A stretch of 64,000 nt of DNA from Amia ocellicauda (Eukaryota; Chordata; Actinopteri; Amiiformes; Amiidae), in NCBI RefSeq assembly GCF_036373705.1, contig NC_089866.1:8442001-8506000 (forward strand), read 5' to 3'. Position numbers and translations under genes: made by a program. The notes under the pieces were generated by a model. The model made no database searches and was not told the DNA's origin. It saw only the letters and a program-made list of their open reading frames with translations. Positions 1-14,117 of the stretch are shown here, one piece after another (the first letter of the stretch is position 1; each line of letters begins with the position of its first letter).

Positions 1-1888
1 ATTGTTTTCCAACCACTTTCACTCCGTTTTCTTTACAATTGATAACTGCAGTGAGAGGTATCCACTCTGACATATTGGTTTTCCTTCATTACGGTTTGTT
101 TTTGGTCCGGTAATGCTCAGCTTTTAACTACCTGATTTGCCTTTGTTTGGTTGTGAGGTTTTTTTTCGCATTACTAAATGAGCCCTAGGAATTCAATAAA
201 GCACTTGCACAGATTTCGAAGAGGAGCAAAATCTTAATATCGGAAACGTAGCCGGAGGGCTCCCACAGCTGTCACCCAACAGAGGACTCCGCCGCCTGCT
301 CTGCTCTGCTCAGCTGCAGCATCTGAAGGGAGTGCTGTCTAGGCATCAACAAGGGAAACATTCAGACAAAGTGAAAAGACTGCAGTGAAAACTGAAGATC
401 ACTCGGGTCAAGGACATCTTCAAAAACCTACAGGGAGTACGTCTTTACACTCAGCCCCCCCGCTCCATTCTTACCCGATGCAATGACTTTATGTTTCTCC
501 CTGTGAATCTTTTTAGCTTATTTTTATATCAAGACCATGTATGAAAACAGTTGGGAAACTGACCAGTAGAAAGTGAGAGGATACTGGGCACTAGAAAGAA
601 GGCGAACATCAAAGTTAATGTCTGCTCTTGGTTAAATCCTGGGAACAACAGAGGTTGGTCAAAAGCTGGAGATGTGTACAGTGAGACTAAACTCACACTT
701 TCAATTAACCCTCTCTCATTTCATGCTGGTCTGCACAGAGCAGAATAGAGGCCTCTGTTCAAGTCTGCTTCACGGTTCACAGCTTTCCACAACCTCTGAT
801 GACACGAGGTTGTGACTCCTTTTATGAAAAAAATATTTCATTTTTCCATCCTCAAAGTAAGCATTTGCCATAAATAGTTCAATTTATTGATTTACAAAAA
901 CATATATTCTATGATCCCTATCCCAGCAGTGTTTCAGGTTCAACCTTCAAAAATCATGCAACCATACACAGGAGAGCAACGTGTCCAACTACATCTGTCC
1001 TGACAAAGCTGAGAATAGGAGCAGGTGTCTATACTCGGAGGTGACTGTTATTAACCCCTGCCGAGAGATTCTTAATCCTGCCCTGGCCAGGCAGGCTCAC
1101 GTGCTCGCGGATTGACATTTAGGTGGGTGCAGAGGGCACATGCGACTCCATTCCTCCTCACAAGTGGAAATGTCAGAGGATTTATGACAACGGGAGACGC
1201 CGTTCTCCCGACCCTGCCGAAAGGAGGTGGGTGTAGGCAGCACGACACAGCTAGTGGGCCCGGTGCCAGCTCAACACTCCTGCACACCACTGTCTCCGTC
1301 TCTGACTGGCATACCAATGGCACTGCTGGGCTTCATGGCAACGATTCTACACACGCAGTCTCTGGCAAGTAAAACCGCTGCCTGGAATCAGACAGTCTTC
1401 ATAAAGCAGTGTTGGATCGGCATGCAGAACTCCAACCGCCTCTCTGACTAATACCTCCACCTTCTGCATCTTAATAACTTCTCCTCGGGATCTGCAAGGG
1501 CTGACATGCCAAGTGGGCAGCTGTGCACCCCATTTTGCTCATGGCGTTTTCAGATTGACTTATTTTTTCCAGTTACATAAAAAAATAAAAAATAAAGCAG
1601 TTGTTTTTATTTTTTCTCTCTCCCCATTCCCTCTTATTAAGTTGCGCTAACAAGAGCCTCATTAAAGTTAAGTTCTCCACTTTATGAGATATGAAATCTA
1701 AAACCGCAGCTAAGAGCAAAAAGAAAATATGACTCTCATGAATTTGGAAAGAACTTGCCTGTGTTTGATGACTCTCAGAGGAGGAGGTCCAGTTCTCTTT
1801 CATATCCTGCTGACAAACAGTAATCCTTAGTTTAGTTTAAAACGACAGGAATGTGTTTCAGACCTGATCTGATTTTTCTTCAGGCATC

Positions 1889-1924
1889 TCCACACATCAG
1901 AGAAACTCCACACATCAGAGAAAC
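1889..1924. repeat. Perfect 18-bp tandem duplication
   Basis: The 18-bp unit tccacacatcagagaaac occurs twice head to tail (1,889-1,906 and 1,907-1,924) with no mismatch. Two perfect units suggest a recent slippage or small duplication. No gene overlaps it and no function is implied. Confidence 0.9.
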
Positions 1925-4526
1925 TGATAGGCTCTCAGTACTGCTACTATATCATCTTGCCGGTCTATCATTTTTAAGCACTAAGTCACACCATCTCCTA
2001 GCATTTCGCAACCAAACTCCCACTCCAGTCTGCCCACCTCATGGTACCCCACTGCTATCCAACAGTTACCACTTTTACTCCAATTTGCTCAACTGTTAAA
2101 CATTACCACAGGGTTAAGACTACACAGTGTTGCACTCTCTCACTCTATCCAAAGTCTCAAAGCCCCCCAAAAATAGATCCTGGTGCCACCCAAGACCATT
2201 GCCAAGTCTGCAGATAACAGGATCAATTCTCTCCCTGAAATTATGTCATCCTCACACTCTGTGCAAGCCTAGGGCTGTGCTGGACACTGCCTGAATTAAA
2301 ACACAAGTTTTTTACCAAGTTATATGCTCCTCCTCCTCCAACCTTTTCTACAAGAGGAAAAAAAAAAAAAGAACCAAGATGAATGAGGGACAAGCGCTGT
2401 CTATGGCTCTCACAATTACACTGACGATTATCTGTTTGGGTGTGATTAACCCTAGCCATAGAAATGGATAGTTATCAGTCGTTTATTACTAGCACTTGCA
2501 AATGTTCCAATTTCTCTTTGTCAAACCACTGTGCTCTGATTCATAATTCAGTGGGGCTTACTGAATCAATCTTCTGCCCCGACTGCTTCGGAGCCCATAA
2601 ACGCAGTCCATCAGACAACGTTCCTGTATGGAGACACTGCCAAGGCATTCACGCACAGAGCTGCATTTTATCTACGGGCAATTAGTGTGGAGGGTAATGG
2701 CTGTCAGTGGCTCAGTGGCACAGTGCTGCGTTGCAGTGTGTGCAGTCGCTCGGTGTTGAAGTGCCGGGCTGTTTTGTGTGCAGACGCTCGGTGTTGGAGT
2801 ACCAGGCTGCAGTGCATTCACTAGGTAAGTGCTACGTATGCTAGGCTACAGTACTATCAACTGTTTAATCAGAAAATTACATCAGGTTTTGTATGTTTAC
2901 AGTTTTCAAGAGGAGAGAGAGCGTCTGGGACGTCCTTCCTTCTCCTTTTAAGTTTTTTCTTTCTACCCACTTCTGAAAATTGAAACAACACGAATTAAAA
3001 AAAAAGTCCCTTTGGTGTAACTGCCTGACAACCTACTCCTTGTAACAGTGACAGTCTGTCACAAAATTCTTAACAGGATTCTCTGGGCTCAAACATCTCT
3101 GTTGGGGATGTTAACTTCAGTGCCTGTGGAGCTGTCAGTTTGAAGCGGCAACAGTTCAAAAGCTTTAACATTCAAATCCTACACACAAAGAAACCAGCAT
3201 GGTTTAAGAGAGACCAAGACTGAATGCAGCTACCGTTAATATATTGGACCACATTGACCAGTACATAATTATATCATTCCAATGACTGAAGTTGGTTCTC
3301 AATCATGCAACCTAGGTATTAGTGTTGTTCAAAACATTAAAGAATAACAATACATTATTATCTCTATTTCTGTGCAGTATATAATATGAATGACACAATA
3401 CTGAACACATGACAGCAGTTACAAACAAATGAAACTACAGGACACATGACCCCAACTTTTTAGTACAAACATTACAGGTACTATGGTCTATTTCATCATA
3501 TGGAGTTTAAAACTGAAGTTTGGGAGAAACTCAGGCCTGACTTCCAGATCCCAAAACACCACTCCAAGAGCAGCTCCTTGACTCATTCTCATTCCATTGA
3601 GTTTCCAATGGCCTCATCCTCATTGCCAGGTCATCGCTCCCTTAGTCAAGCTAAATGCTATTCCTCTCATTATCATAGTTTTGGATGCATTTTAAAATCC
3701 ACAACAAATCCAGACAAAAACAAAATTGACAGTATCGCAATGGCACGATTTAAAGCGAGAAACGCTTTTCCGAAAAAACAAGTTAATGAAATGTCAGCAG
3801 CAGAATGCCTTGCTGTCAATGCTGAGCTCAAAAAGGCCTCCAGATTTAGGGCCAGCGGGGCTGTGGTGGGAACACAGTCTCGACTACGAGGACATGCACT
3901 ACAATCTGCTGTCCCAGACTCTTTCAAGCACAGTTCATACATCACAGCACATCGAGTTCTGTTTGCTCACTGGAGGCAGCAGCAAAACGAACGCAGGCCT
4001 CTGATTATATTTAATATCAGTGAAGCGACAACCTCAGAATTAATCACATGCATTCAGCCAAGAGAAGACACATGGAGACCCAGCTGAAGGAGACTCCAGA
4101 TTAGATCTTAAAGGCCTATGTATTTTTAATTGGTTTAGTATCACAAAATTAAGAGCAGTGGCAGTGGAGATCATTTAAAGGGAATGCACAATATCACACC
4201 CCCACATTGGAAAGAGCAGGGTGGGGGGGGGGAATGAAAAAATCTAAATCAAATGAAGCTTCAGAGAAATCACACAAACCCATCAGAAATTAATTTGGGT
4301 GTCTATAATTACAGCAAGGGAGAGAGTCATCCTGACACGAAGCACTATTTATATGGTAATAATGAGGCGCTGGGATCATTTTCTTTTTCTCTGCCTTTTT
4401 CATTTGGATTTGAAGCATTTCCTTAAAGAGAATGTGCCCCTGTTTTTCTCTGCCAAGCGGCGTGCCCCCCTGACACATATCAAAGGTGAAATTAATTTAA
4501 ATAGCTCTCAAACTTTTGATATAGGC

Positions 4527-4592
4527 TATAATACTATTACTACTAATATTGATAATAATAATGATAATAATAAAAATAATCATAATAATACA
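4527..4592. repeat. AAT/GATAAT low-complexity run
   Basis: An imperfect array of AAT, GAT and ACT triplets in non-coding DNA. It looks like a decayed trinucleotide microsatellite. It keeps one frame open for a short asparagine-rich peptide, which I regard as spurious. Confidence 0.8.
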
Positions 4593-7500
4593 CCACTCCC
4601 CTATGGTATCTATGGGGATTGACCTCATATGATACAAAAGGGCTGTAATGCTTCTTTGCACTTAACCACATTGTCTCGGGGGGTGTAGAGTGGAACGAAT
4701 TACATCAAGAACCCATCCCTTCCCGACATCTAACCCATGTGACTGTGCACCTGAAGAGACACCACTCGTACAAGCTTCTCCATTCTACAGCAATGGCACA
4801 GGGAGGACGTTAAACCAGGCTATTTCAGCTCCACAGCTCCTGGCCGTGTGTGTGCATTAGGCCTGCTGTAATGGAAAGAGGGGGGGGACGAGAAACAAAA
4901 GTTACATTGTTTATGTATCAGTGACTTCACTTGAAATAATATAAACTCGCAATGCTGTTGTCTTTGCAGTCTCTCCGCCAGACAGGAAAAGCACGTTTTC
5001 CAGCTGGCACCGTCGGCCTCGGCCCAGCTCCTGTCAGCATGAATTACTGCACGTGGCATCGGCGGGCAAATCACCACGGGCCGACGCAGGGCAGCGGGCC
5101 TCTGAGGCCAATCATCACCCAGATGGAGGGCGGCTCTGGAAGCACTGACTCTGGTGATCAATAAAGCAGATGACCGGGCAAGGTAACCAGAACAGCTGGG
5201 GCCCAGTGCTCTTGCGGATACAGTCCACAGGCACAGCATCTGGAGAGCAGTAACACACTGACTGAGCTTCTAACCCCGTGCATTGTGGGTAAAGGTAAGA
5301 CACAGTCACACTCTGTCCCTGCAGCAAAAACTCACTGGACTAACACCACTGTATCTGCGATGCTCTGATACTTCATCAGCCCTGATGCATTAGACCCAGA
5401 ATATCTCCCCTTGCGAGCGATCACGTCTGCACATACTCTGGTCCTTCTGTCACACTCTTTATCGCTATCTATAATTTTCCCCCTTCAGTCCAGATTTTCT
5501 CCAACATCATGTCTGTGCTGCTCACACTTTTTTCTTCTTTCACTTCACCGACTGCATTTTGCAGTTCCTACCATACAGCCTCTTGACAGTTTCTCACCTG
5601 TTTTTTTCCAACTGTTCTCCTGACAGGTTAATAGCTCATTCCAGCATTTTTTTGATAGGTTTCTTTGACTGTGTGAAATGTTGTGAACTGAAGATCTCCC
5701 CATCAAAACCACTTTCACCAAAGAATTCTCCGTATGGCTTCCTTTGACACAGAGAGATTCGACGTGCATTTGAAATCAGCAGCCAGGTGACGGGTAGGAT
5801 TCTTTATAGCTTTACGCTTTTCGAAAGATCAGCCTGTCTTCTCTAATATCCGTTTTCCATCTCATTTTCTCCACTTTGGTTTCTATAGTGACTAGTTTTT
5901 CTGTGTCTGTCAGATGTGGTGATGAAACAAAAGTGAAAATTGAGTCGGCAGTCCATTTAGAAAGGAAAAGTGTTTTAATTTCTTCAAAAATGTGTTCCAT
6001 TTAGTTCAATCAATAGCAGCTTTTTAAATGGGCTGGAAAGACAGATTCACCATAAATATATGTTTCAGCCACTTGGTCATTATCAGCATTGTCTACATCT
6101 CATTGTGAATAATACAGGACGAGAAGTTTATGCCCTTTTTTTCAGCCTAAGTAATTCACTAACCACATTCTCCTCCTCTACCCTCTTTTAGTCGACAGTC
6201 TGACAGTAACCTTCTTCTGATTGGCCAAGCAGCTGCATCTCAGACTTTCACATCTCTCCAACCCAATTAGTTCTGACGACTGTTCTCACCTTCCACACTT
6301 GCACGATCTGTATTTCAAGTGAAAAGGTCTTCATTCCTAAAAAAACTGAAGAAAAGGACTGTAAACGGTGTTGTGCATAACACCGGAAAATACACCAAAT
6401 ATAAATCAAACGTTCAATCTTTTGACACACAACAAATGTCACCTAAAAACTGGCAAACACAAACAAGACAGACAGCTAGACAACTTCCAACAGGGCCATC
6501 AGTTCACACAGTTCCAGTCACCTCCCATCTCCCCCCGAATTCCCCTGCTACACCACCAGGTTTATCTCCATGTCATTTACTGTCGACGACCTGCATGACA
6601 ATGGTCGCTTGCCCATTCTGGAGCTGTCTTGACTTCATTAGTCGCTTGAATGGAATATTTATGGGATCTCGGCAGAGTTGGCAAGGCCGAGAGGGGAGGA
6701 ACAGAAAGGACTCAGTCAATGGGAGCGTTCGGAGTACCACTACAGGACGCGAATAAATAAGGCCCAGCTTCATTGATTGCAATTACCCTTTCAGGTCAGT
6801 GGAAACACACTTAACAAGAGAAATCATTAATTCCTACTTCACAACAGTTTAATATGCGCCTCTCAGACAGAGCAGTAATATGCATCAAAATTAACCGTTT
6901 TTCTCAAAGCAAAATGTCAGGCTCTCCTCTGGGTGCGGGGCATTGTTACAGTGCAAGTTTGGTCTGTTTTCAAGTTTAAAACAGTCAAAGAATACAAATT
7001 GTACTGCAGGGGAGAACGTATAATCTTGGTAGCGCAGGCCACAGTGACATTCAGTGCCACTTTCTTAGAGACACTGAAATAAAAAAATACAGTTAGCAAT
7101 CCTTTTGAGAACACAGTGACATTTCAAATCCTCTCCCCGTTGTCACACTATTTAAGGAAGCTGCATCTGAGAGCCCAATTAGGCATAAACAGCCCACTTT
7201 CAAATCAGGCAATCTCAGAAGCCAGACTGCAGGCAAATCTGGGGGTGGGCTGACGGCAGGGGTCCCTTGGCCCTGCTCTCCCAGTCATGAGCATGAAAGT
7301 GGTTCACTCTAAGCCTTCACTCCAGGGGTTAATTCATAATGATCTGCATATGTCTAGAACAGCCAAAAAGAAACAAACAAAAATAAAAATAAAGTGGGAG
7401 CAGGCATCTGTAGAGGACACATGTCTCTCTCAGCTCCCCTGCAAGCTGCTGGGTGCAGCTGCATAGCCCTGCCCTGGACACTGCCTGGGGCTGGGGGTGT

Positions 7501-8269
7501 GGGCACTTATATACGCAAATGTACACGCATGTGACTGCAGATGTGTGTCTCTAAGTGAAGATTGAGTGGTAAAATAATAAAATCACAAAGTTTGGGGATG
7601 TTGTTCATAACAATACATTATTTTTTGATACCTTGAACCTCCAGCTTATTTTTAAATGTATTCTTATCATAGGCGTATTTGTCTAACATCTTACTTCTAA
7701 TGGCTCTGCATTTACATTGAGGTAAGACAATTCATTTAGTGCTGTGTATTTCCCTGTTCCCCCACACAGCAATGTCCAAACTGTCTGCCCAAAGCATCCC
7801 ACGTTTCTACCAAATATATGTAGAACAAAGACAAAGAACTGTACAAGAGCCCATCTGGTATAGTGTGGCATGACTTCATTACACATTAAAAAATTGCATA
7901 TATGCAAATTCTGTTTAAAAAACACAAACAAAAAAACAAAGAGTCCTTTCATTACTTTAGTAAATAACCTTAGGGATCATTTAAATGGAAACATAAACAA
8001 ACAACATCTAAAAAGGTGACGTTGCTGTAACAGAGCACACCGGGCTCCTGCTTGAACTGTTAACAAATTAATAAATATCTCAAACAGCGGTCTCTTCCTA
8101 ACAGAAGTCTTGATATTTAGCTTGTATGCTGCTACAAGTCTTACAACACATACGAACACTAATGAATTAAATATAAGGAAGATCTGAGGTTGCAGGAAAC
8201 GCAGATTGCTAAACTGGACCCATTCTAAATAATGTGAATAACAGCAATAATAATAAAATAAGGAACCGG

Positions 8270-8830
8270 CATGATTATGTAGCCTTTATTTTTTCCTCAG
8301 GCAACCTGGGAGGCTGCTCTTGTGCCAAGGGCAGGCTTCCTTGGCAGGTATTAGTGTATTAATCAGCACCAGCAGTTCCTAAGGTAAATAAAGAGGTTTT
8401 GTTAAGTGGAGATTAAGGCTTTGATTGTTCTAAGCTGCTTGTTTTGGCTCCTTGAGCTGTCAGATCCCCCTGGAAGAATCTCTTTTCCTCTCACTTATTC
8501 ATTAGAGAGCAGATATGCGATAGAGCGGGGTAAATTAGATTCACTGACATCCCGCTAATTGAGTCTTCTCCCTTGCGCCTGGCCTGGCTGCCTTCTTTTT
8601 AATTAGCAGCTAATCAAATCAATACGGCGCCTGCCGACCAAGGGAAGAGGGCTGCTTTGACACAGCCGCAAATTACCATGCCCCCTGACCTCCGTCCCTG
8701 ACCTCAGGGAGCAGAAAGGCCAGCTATCTCTCTAGTGACAGACAGGGGCTCTAGGTGCGGGGCTGGCGCTGCATGGTTCACCCAGAACGTAATCAGAAAA
8801 GCCCTCAGCTGCAGCAGCAGTGCAAAGGGT
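8270..8830. promoter_or_regulatory. Candidate conserved enhancer-like element A
   Basis: This block differs from its surroundings. It is rich in homeodomain-type cores (TTAATTAG at about 8,599-8,606, CAGCTAATC at 8,608-8,616, CTAATTG near 8,555), with CAATACGGCGCC at 8,620-8,631 and few simple repeats. The part from 8,583 to about 8,715 aligns with a second element at 14,650-14,765. Paired diverged copies with the same motif order in a gene desert are typical of developmental enhancers in vertebrates. The enhancer role and target gene are inference. Confidence 0.4.
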
Positions 8831-11800
8831 GTTTCTGATTTTAATTCACTACTGCGGTGTTTATTAGCCCATGTTAATCTGTAGATGTTTTTTTGTGCGT
8901 CTGTTGTTTTGTTTTGTTTTTTGCCGAAGATTAATACAGCTGAACAAAATGATTGAAATCCGAATTCACCGCTTAGCGCTTACATGGAGCCAAATGATTG
9001 GAACTGTAACGGCACTGTGCTCTGAAAATATAATAAGAAGCAGGCTGCCAAACTCAACATAACTACTAGTTCTGCTCGAAGCCAGCTCTTTCAGAACAGG
9101 CAGAGGAGCTGGAAAACAAAGTATTGTTTTCTTCCAGTTTCACTTCAGCACATGAAAATGAAGCCATTCCAAAAGAAAACAGCAATAAATCGGGGCACTA
9201 GCTCACAGTTTCTCAGCTTCCTGCCAAGCCAGTTCTTGCCGCTCTCTCACCAACTGTAGGTGTCAGTAAAAAGGAGACACACAACAGGCGCACAACTCCC
9301 AGAACACTGCGGACCTCCACTCGCCTGCCCCGGGGTCCTGTCCTTCTTCATAGTGATCTTGTACAAGAAATCTGCTCTTAATGCACTTATTCCCTGTATC
9401 TTGATGCGGAAAATGAATACCTCAAAATTGACCTTTCCCAGCATGAAGCCCAATACATTTATGTTTGTTTCATGCATATGTATGGGGGGCAGCGGACTGG
9501 AACAGGCGCTCAGCGAGAAAGACCTTGCCATTGCTTTGCATGGAGCATCCCAGGAAACGATACTCATATATACGTGGGGTAAAAAAGCCTGAGGTACCAA
9601 AGGAGGTTTCTTATAAACCTGCTGTGGCTTTTTAGTTTCTACGCATCACAATGTATAGAAGACATACAGAATTGAAATAGGACTGCAGTCGGTCTGGAGC
9701 AGTAATACTTAGACCTCAGTGGTTCAGGATCCAAATTAGCAATCAACAAAGTAGTGTGAATTAATTGTGCTCATTTCCTACAGGACAATCTATTCATACT
9801 TAAATAGCATGATGGGAAATATTTAGTGGTTATGTTATTGCATATGGGAAAAAGGACATTTAAAGCTCTTTTTGTATTGCTTCTAATGGAATAACTCAAT
9901 CACACAGTGTTTTAATGTCATGGGCTGCATCTGGTCTCTGGTATTGAGTGTCTGGTCTGGAGGAAACAAAGCAAAATGCAGAAACTGTTATGTCAAGTGA
10001 ATATAATCACTAGAATTCACTTCAGCAAAAGAAGCAACGCATGAGTTAAATCTAAACTCACACCTATGAGCAAAGTATCAATGCCAATTCTTAAAACTGC
10101 AAGAACGTGCAGGACACCAAAGTGAGACATTTAGATCGGCCAGATACACAATTATACGTTACAGCCAAAGCCACAAAGTCTTAAAGGTCAGTCCCACGCC
10201 CCCAACTGCATCCCCTCCTATCAAGAACACTGGAGCTTTTGAAATGTTTAGAAAATCAAATGAAACTCAGTCTTCAATCAGGTTGGAGCGTTCGTTGCAA
10301 TGCCTTTATTACACGCAGCGTGGAGAGGAACAGTGAATCAAGAAGATTTCAAAGTTGCTCTTACTCCATACTAAAAGTCAGAGGCTTTTATACACACAGA
10401 AGTGAACAAATATCTGGTTAAAAATAAAAGTCATTACTATGTTATCTTAAAAGCTAGCTAAGCAGAAGATATATAATTATAGGTAACAGTTCACAGGTCA
10501 ATACATAGTTTAGGGAGTAGACACTTAAATCATACTGTTTGACATTGTCTCCAAGATGTTCATCATAAATAACAAACAGAGGTCAAACTACCTTCTGGCC
10601 TGACATTATCTTTCTTAAGTATACACATAGTAAACCTTGTGAGAGAGGAATTGCTAACTTTTCTTCCACAGCACCAAGCAGAACTGGTGAAAGCTGGTGG
10701 TTACAGTGTTTAATTAAATATAGCAGGTCTCTCTTTTCATCTCAAGCAAAGGTGGTGGCGGTATTAGAGGAGGACACTACATGAGTCAGTTCTTATAACG
10801 AACCAGCCCTGAGACACATCCAAAATCTGAACAAGGACAATGCTGAAGGAAAAACTTAGCCAGCACATGGAGAGAGCTTTGGTGGGGATCTTCTGGCATG
10901 AGGGAAAGGATCAGGAGGGAGGGGTTCTGGCCTGAAAAGTCACTCTCAACACAATCACACAACCCCACCCCAGCACCACCACTCACCTAGACAACACGAC
11001 CCACCACTCCTCAGCTGCTTCCTATTGCTGTCCTGCCAATCAAATAAGACCTGCCACATTCAATTCCTGGGACCGCATTGCTCACTACAGTGCTTTATAT
11101 TTAGATATCCACACACCTCCTCTGCAAAACAACTGCAGTCTGCCCAAATTCATACAAATCAAACCGCACTGCATTCAGGTTGCCTTCAAGGGAAATGTAA
11201 AAATGCAAGCAAAGAGCTGAGGTGAGAAATGAATAAAATAAAAAACTGTAGAAATCACCTGGGGAGAAATAACTATTTTCTTTCTTGCTGAACCCCAATA
11301 CTTGCTCTTTAATCCAAAACATTACCATCACAATTGCTTTTCAGTTTCAACAGGAGAGCAAGCAATCTGGTTTGGTTAAACCCTCTCAGAAAGATGACTG
11401 GGACCCATCCATCACCCATTACGGAGGCTCCCTCTCCCGCTTGCGACTAACCGCTACCCCAGTGAGCCCGCGTTGAAACTGGGCAGTCTTGTCCTCTGTA
11501 TGCTGCACTAAGCTGCCTTATTGCTAGTCGAGCCACATTAATATCTGTCTGTTACAGGTACCAGCAACTGGGTGGACTCGGGAATACAGAATTCGAACAT
11601 TGTCAGTTTTCCCTGTGGTGCTGCGGTCTCCTGTCATCTGTCAAATGGCTTTCCCCTTCAGGCAGTTAAATTGAAGTGAAATATAAATAAATAAGGAAAT
11701 AAAAAAACATTTCGACTGCATCAACAGGAACCTCTGGAGTAAACACATGAATAAACAAGTATACATATTTTAATTGCACAGAGAGAAAGAGAGGAAAAAA

Positions 11801-13019
11801 AACATTAGCCTTCATGCCAGAATTCATTTTTTTGTTTTGTTTTGTTTACTTGCTACAGATCTGAGCCAGAAGTAGGGGCCTCGCTTGAGAAACCGTGCGG
11901 AATCGCTAGTAATTGCAATTTAAACTGGGATGTGTTCCGAATCAGTTTTGGGGTGGGGGAAATGAAGGTTAAATTTAATTGTGGTCCTTGATATTTTTCA
12001 TTCCCTCCATAGAAATATCACCAATGCATCTCACACAAACCTGTCAAGGATTGGGGAAAGGGTTTCATTGCACTGGGGTCAATTCACAGATCCAAATCCA
12101 GAATATCCAAATGCTGTGACACACTGGCACTGGCTAATAACCACAACCATAAGTGCATCCCTGGAGGGGCGCCAGTAAATGGACATGTGTTCTGGGGGAG
12201 TCTTTGGCAGTGAAAGGTAGCACACCGCACACTGTACTGGATCTCTGATGTTACATCATGAGATCCTCAATGGCTAATTGAAAAGCACTCCAAATAGTTT
12301 TAAATGTATTTTCTAATGGTAGGCTACATGCACTAGTAATCTCGATAAAAAATGCAATTATTAAAGACGTTGTCATTGACATAATGGAAAGTGCTTCAAA
12401 ATCATATTTAAGATTAATTTTCCGGTAATTTAACAGTACTGTTTTATTTATTTATTTAACTGAAACTTGTACATGTTGTGATCAAAACAGTGGCTAATGC
12501 GAGTTAACATCAGTGGCACACGTCTGTCCCTGAAGTGGTCCAAACTTTTGATGCACGTAAGACGTAAATGAAATTCACAGGCCACGACTGTTTGTTGTAA
12601 TTAGAAAGAAAGAAAAACTTTGAATGCAAAAAGTCGTCACGTCTTAATACAGGTGGCGTTTATAATAGAAACCCTGGCCAAAACAAACACCTATCATGAA
12701 AAGCCCGTGGCAAGACTCAAACATGCAGGTCGCCATGTTTTTTTTTTTTTTCTGCGCAGGCGCGGTCTGTGTTTGAGCACTTGAACATGCATTTGCAATA
12801 TTAACATCTTTGGAGTTGTCCTCCACAAATGTTAAAACATGGTGCCGGTTTATATGCGTATGCTACTATTTTTCATGCAATTCCTTTTATGCGTCTAGGC
12901 ACTTAATTTTAGAATATCTATCTTATTTAAGACTCATGCATAGCATTGCGTTAGTCATCTATTTATATTAAATATATTTTATAAATAAGTAAGAGTTCAG
13001 CAATCTCCAGGCCTTTCCA

Positions 13020-13340
13020 ATAAATCAGTATCAGTGACCTGTCCCCTCCGCCCGTCCGCACTGTCTCCTATGGAGGTGAGCGGAGGGTGCAGCGGGTCTC
13101 CCCGGAGCTCGTCCTTCATCCAGCCGGCACATGTGCCCTTGAGGCCGGTTTGAGGCGAGCCCCGCTGGGGGGGAGAGGCAGGCACATACATCCCCAGCCT
13201 TTCCAAACACGTCGTTTATCATCATAGCCTACTCCCCCCCCAGGTCCCATCCGCACAAGGGCAGCTGAAATGTGCACTCGGTCGGGTTTTAAAGGGATGG
13301 ATCCGTCAAAACCCCCCACCAACAGCACCAGCACCTGTTC
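13020..13340. other. GC/CpG-rich island without an assigned gene
   Basis: A local rise in GC with many CpG dinucleotides inside AT-rich flanks. Three overlapping minus-strand frames of 64-72 codons stay open here, as expected of GC-rich DNA. I recognise none of the products and find no splice partner. It could be an unannotated promoter or first exon of a non-coding RNA, or a regulatory CpG island. Confidence 0.35.
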
Positions 13341-13701
13341 ACCTGCAGCAGACGATTAGAGTCGACCTTGGGGAATAAAAGAGGGCGAAAGAAACAGCAA
13401 TATGCGAAGGGCACAACTCCCCCCATTCATTTTATATAAGATGCATTTTAGAGATCCCTTGATAATAATTTGGTTTCTTCGCATTAGTATACCAGGGCTG
13501 CTTGGTTCCATCAAATTGTCCAATTAATCACAGCATTGTTTTATCGCATCCTGATGAGAACACGGCGCTCTTCCATAAAGACGTCTCTCTGCATGGGTAA
13601 TTAGTGCAAACAGGACCTGCGGAACTCGTAGATACAGTTATGGAGATGTCAGTCAAAATATTATAGTGTAGGACGAGTGTGGCACTTCCTTGAAGACACA
13701 C

Positions 13702-13753
13702 ATAGATGATAGATAGATAGATAGATAGATAGATGGATGGATGGATGGATAGA
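13702..13753. repeat. (GATA)n/(GATG)n microsatellite
   Basis: A run of GATA units passes into GATG units and back to a final ATAG. It is a compound tetranucleotide microsatellite in intergenic DNA, and the clean arrays suggest length variability. It also produces an artificial Ser-Ile-Tyr-Leu-rich open frame on the minus strand. Confidence 0.95.
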
Positions 13754-14117
13754 GGAGGTGAAGAGCTGGGATGTCTGCTCATTCCACCATCTGGGTATTC
13801 TGTTATCTCTACATGAATCTTAATAAGTGATGTTAATTCTTCCTTGCAAAATCTCCCTTCCACAGTTTTAGCTAATGCAGGGCAGCCAAATGATTCTGCG
13901 CTAAAGGAAAGACTTTGCTGCCCTCTAGCAATGAACACGTTCATGGCATCACTTGGCCATGCTCGGATCACAGCCTGAAAGAAAAAGGGCACCCAGGTGA
14001 TCAGTGTGTTTATCCTGGCCGTGCTTTAAAACAGCACATCGTTTAGCTTCAGACTAGGCTAGGGTTATCCCCTAGCTCCTTTCCTCCTTTCCTTACCTAA
14101 AGATTCCTTCACTAACA

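Larger units (their letters stand above)
1..8269. other. Gene-poor non-coding stretch, left part
   Basis: I see no exon chain, RNA gene or known protein fold on either strand. Open frames are short, unrelated and broken by AT-rich sequence. The only clear structures are a short tandem duplication near 1.9 kb and an AAT-type low-complexity run near 4.5 kb. The longest open frame (3,500-4,087, plus) is discussed under rejected items. TAAT-rich segments such as 6,600-6,800 could be regulatory, but that cannot be shown from one genome. Confidence 0.6.
8831..14117. other. Gene-poor non-coding stretch, middle part
   Basis: No gene is supported. Around 10,190-10,780 the sequence has a repeat-like look: on the minus strand an AATAAAG signal is followed by an unusual GC-balanced segment, but I cannot place it in a transposon class. 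13,020-13,340 is GC- and CpG-rich, and 13,702-13,753 is a tetranucleotide array. The remainder is ordinary AT-rich intergenic sequence. Confidence 0.55.

Noticed and set aside
3500-4087. 195-codon plus-strand open frame in the gene desert
   Set aside because: Longest frame in the left 18 kb, but its translation has no recognisable domain, no splice or promoter context, and ordinary low-information composition. A frame of this length can occur by chance among six frames over 64 kb. Codon conservation in a relative would be needed to revive it.
11898-11913. 16-base match to a conserved 16S rRNA segment (cggaatcgctagtaat)
   Set aside because: Recalled from the 3' part of bacterial 16S rRNA, but the bases on both sides do not continue the rRNA sequence. 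An isolated 16-mer does not show an rRNA insertion.
13528-13992. 154-codon minus-strand frame
   Set aside because: Its central part is just the translation of the GATA/GATG microsatellite (Ser-Ile-Tyr-Leu repeats).
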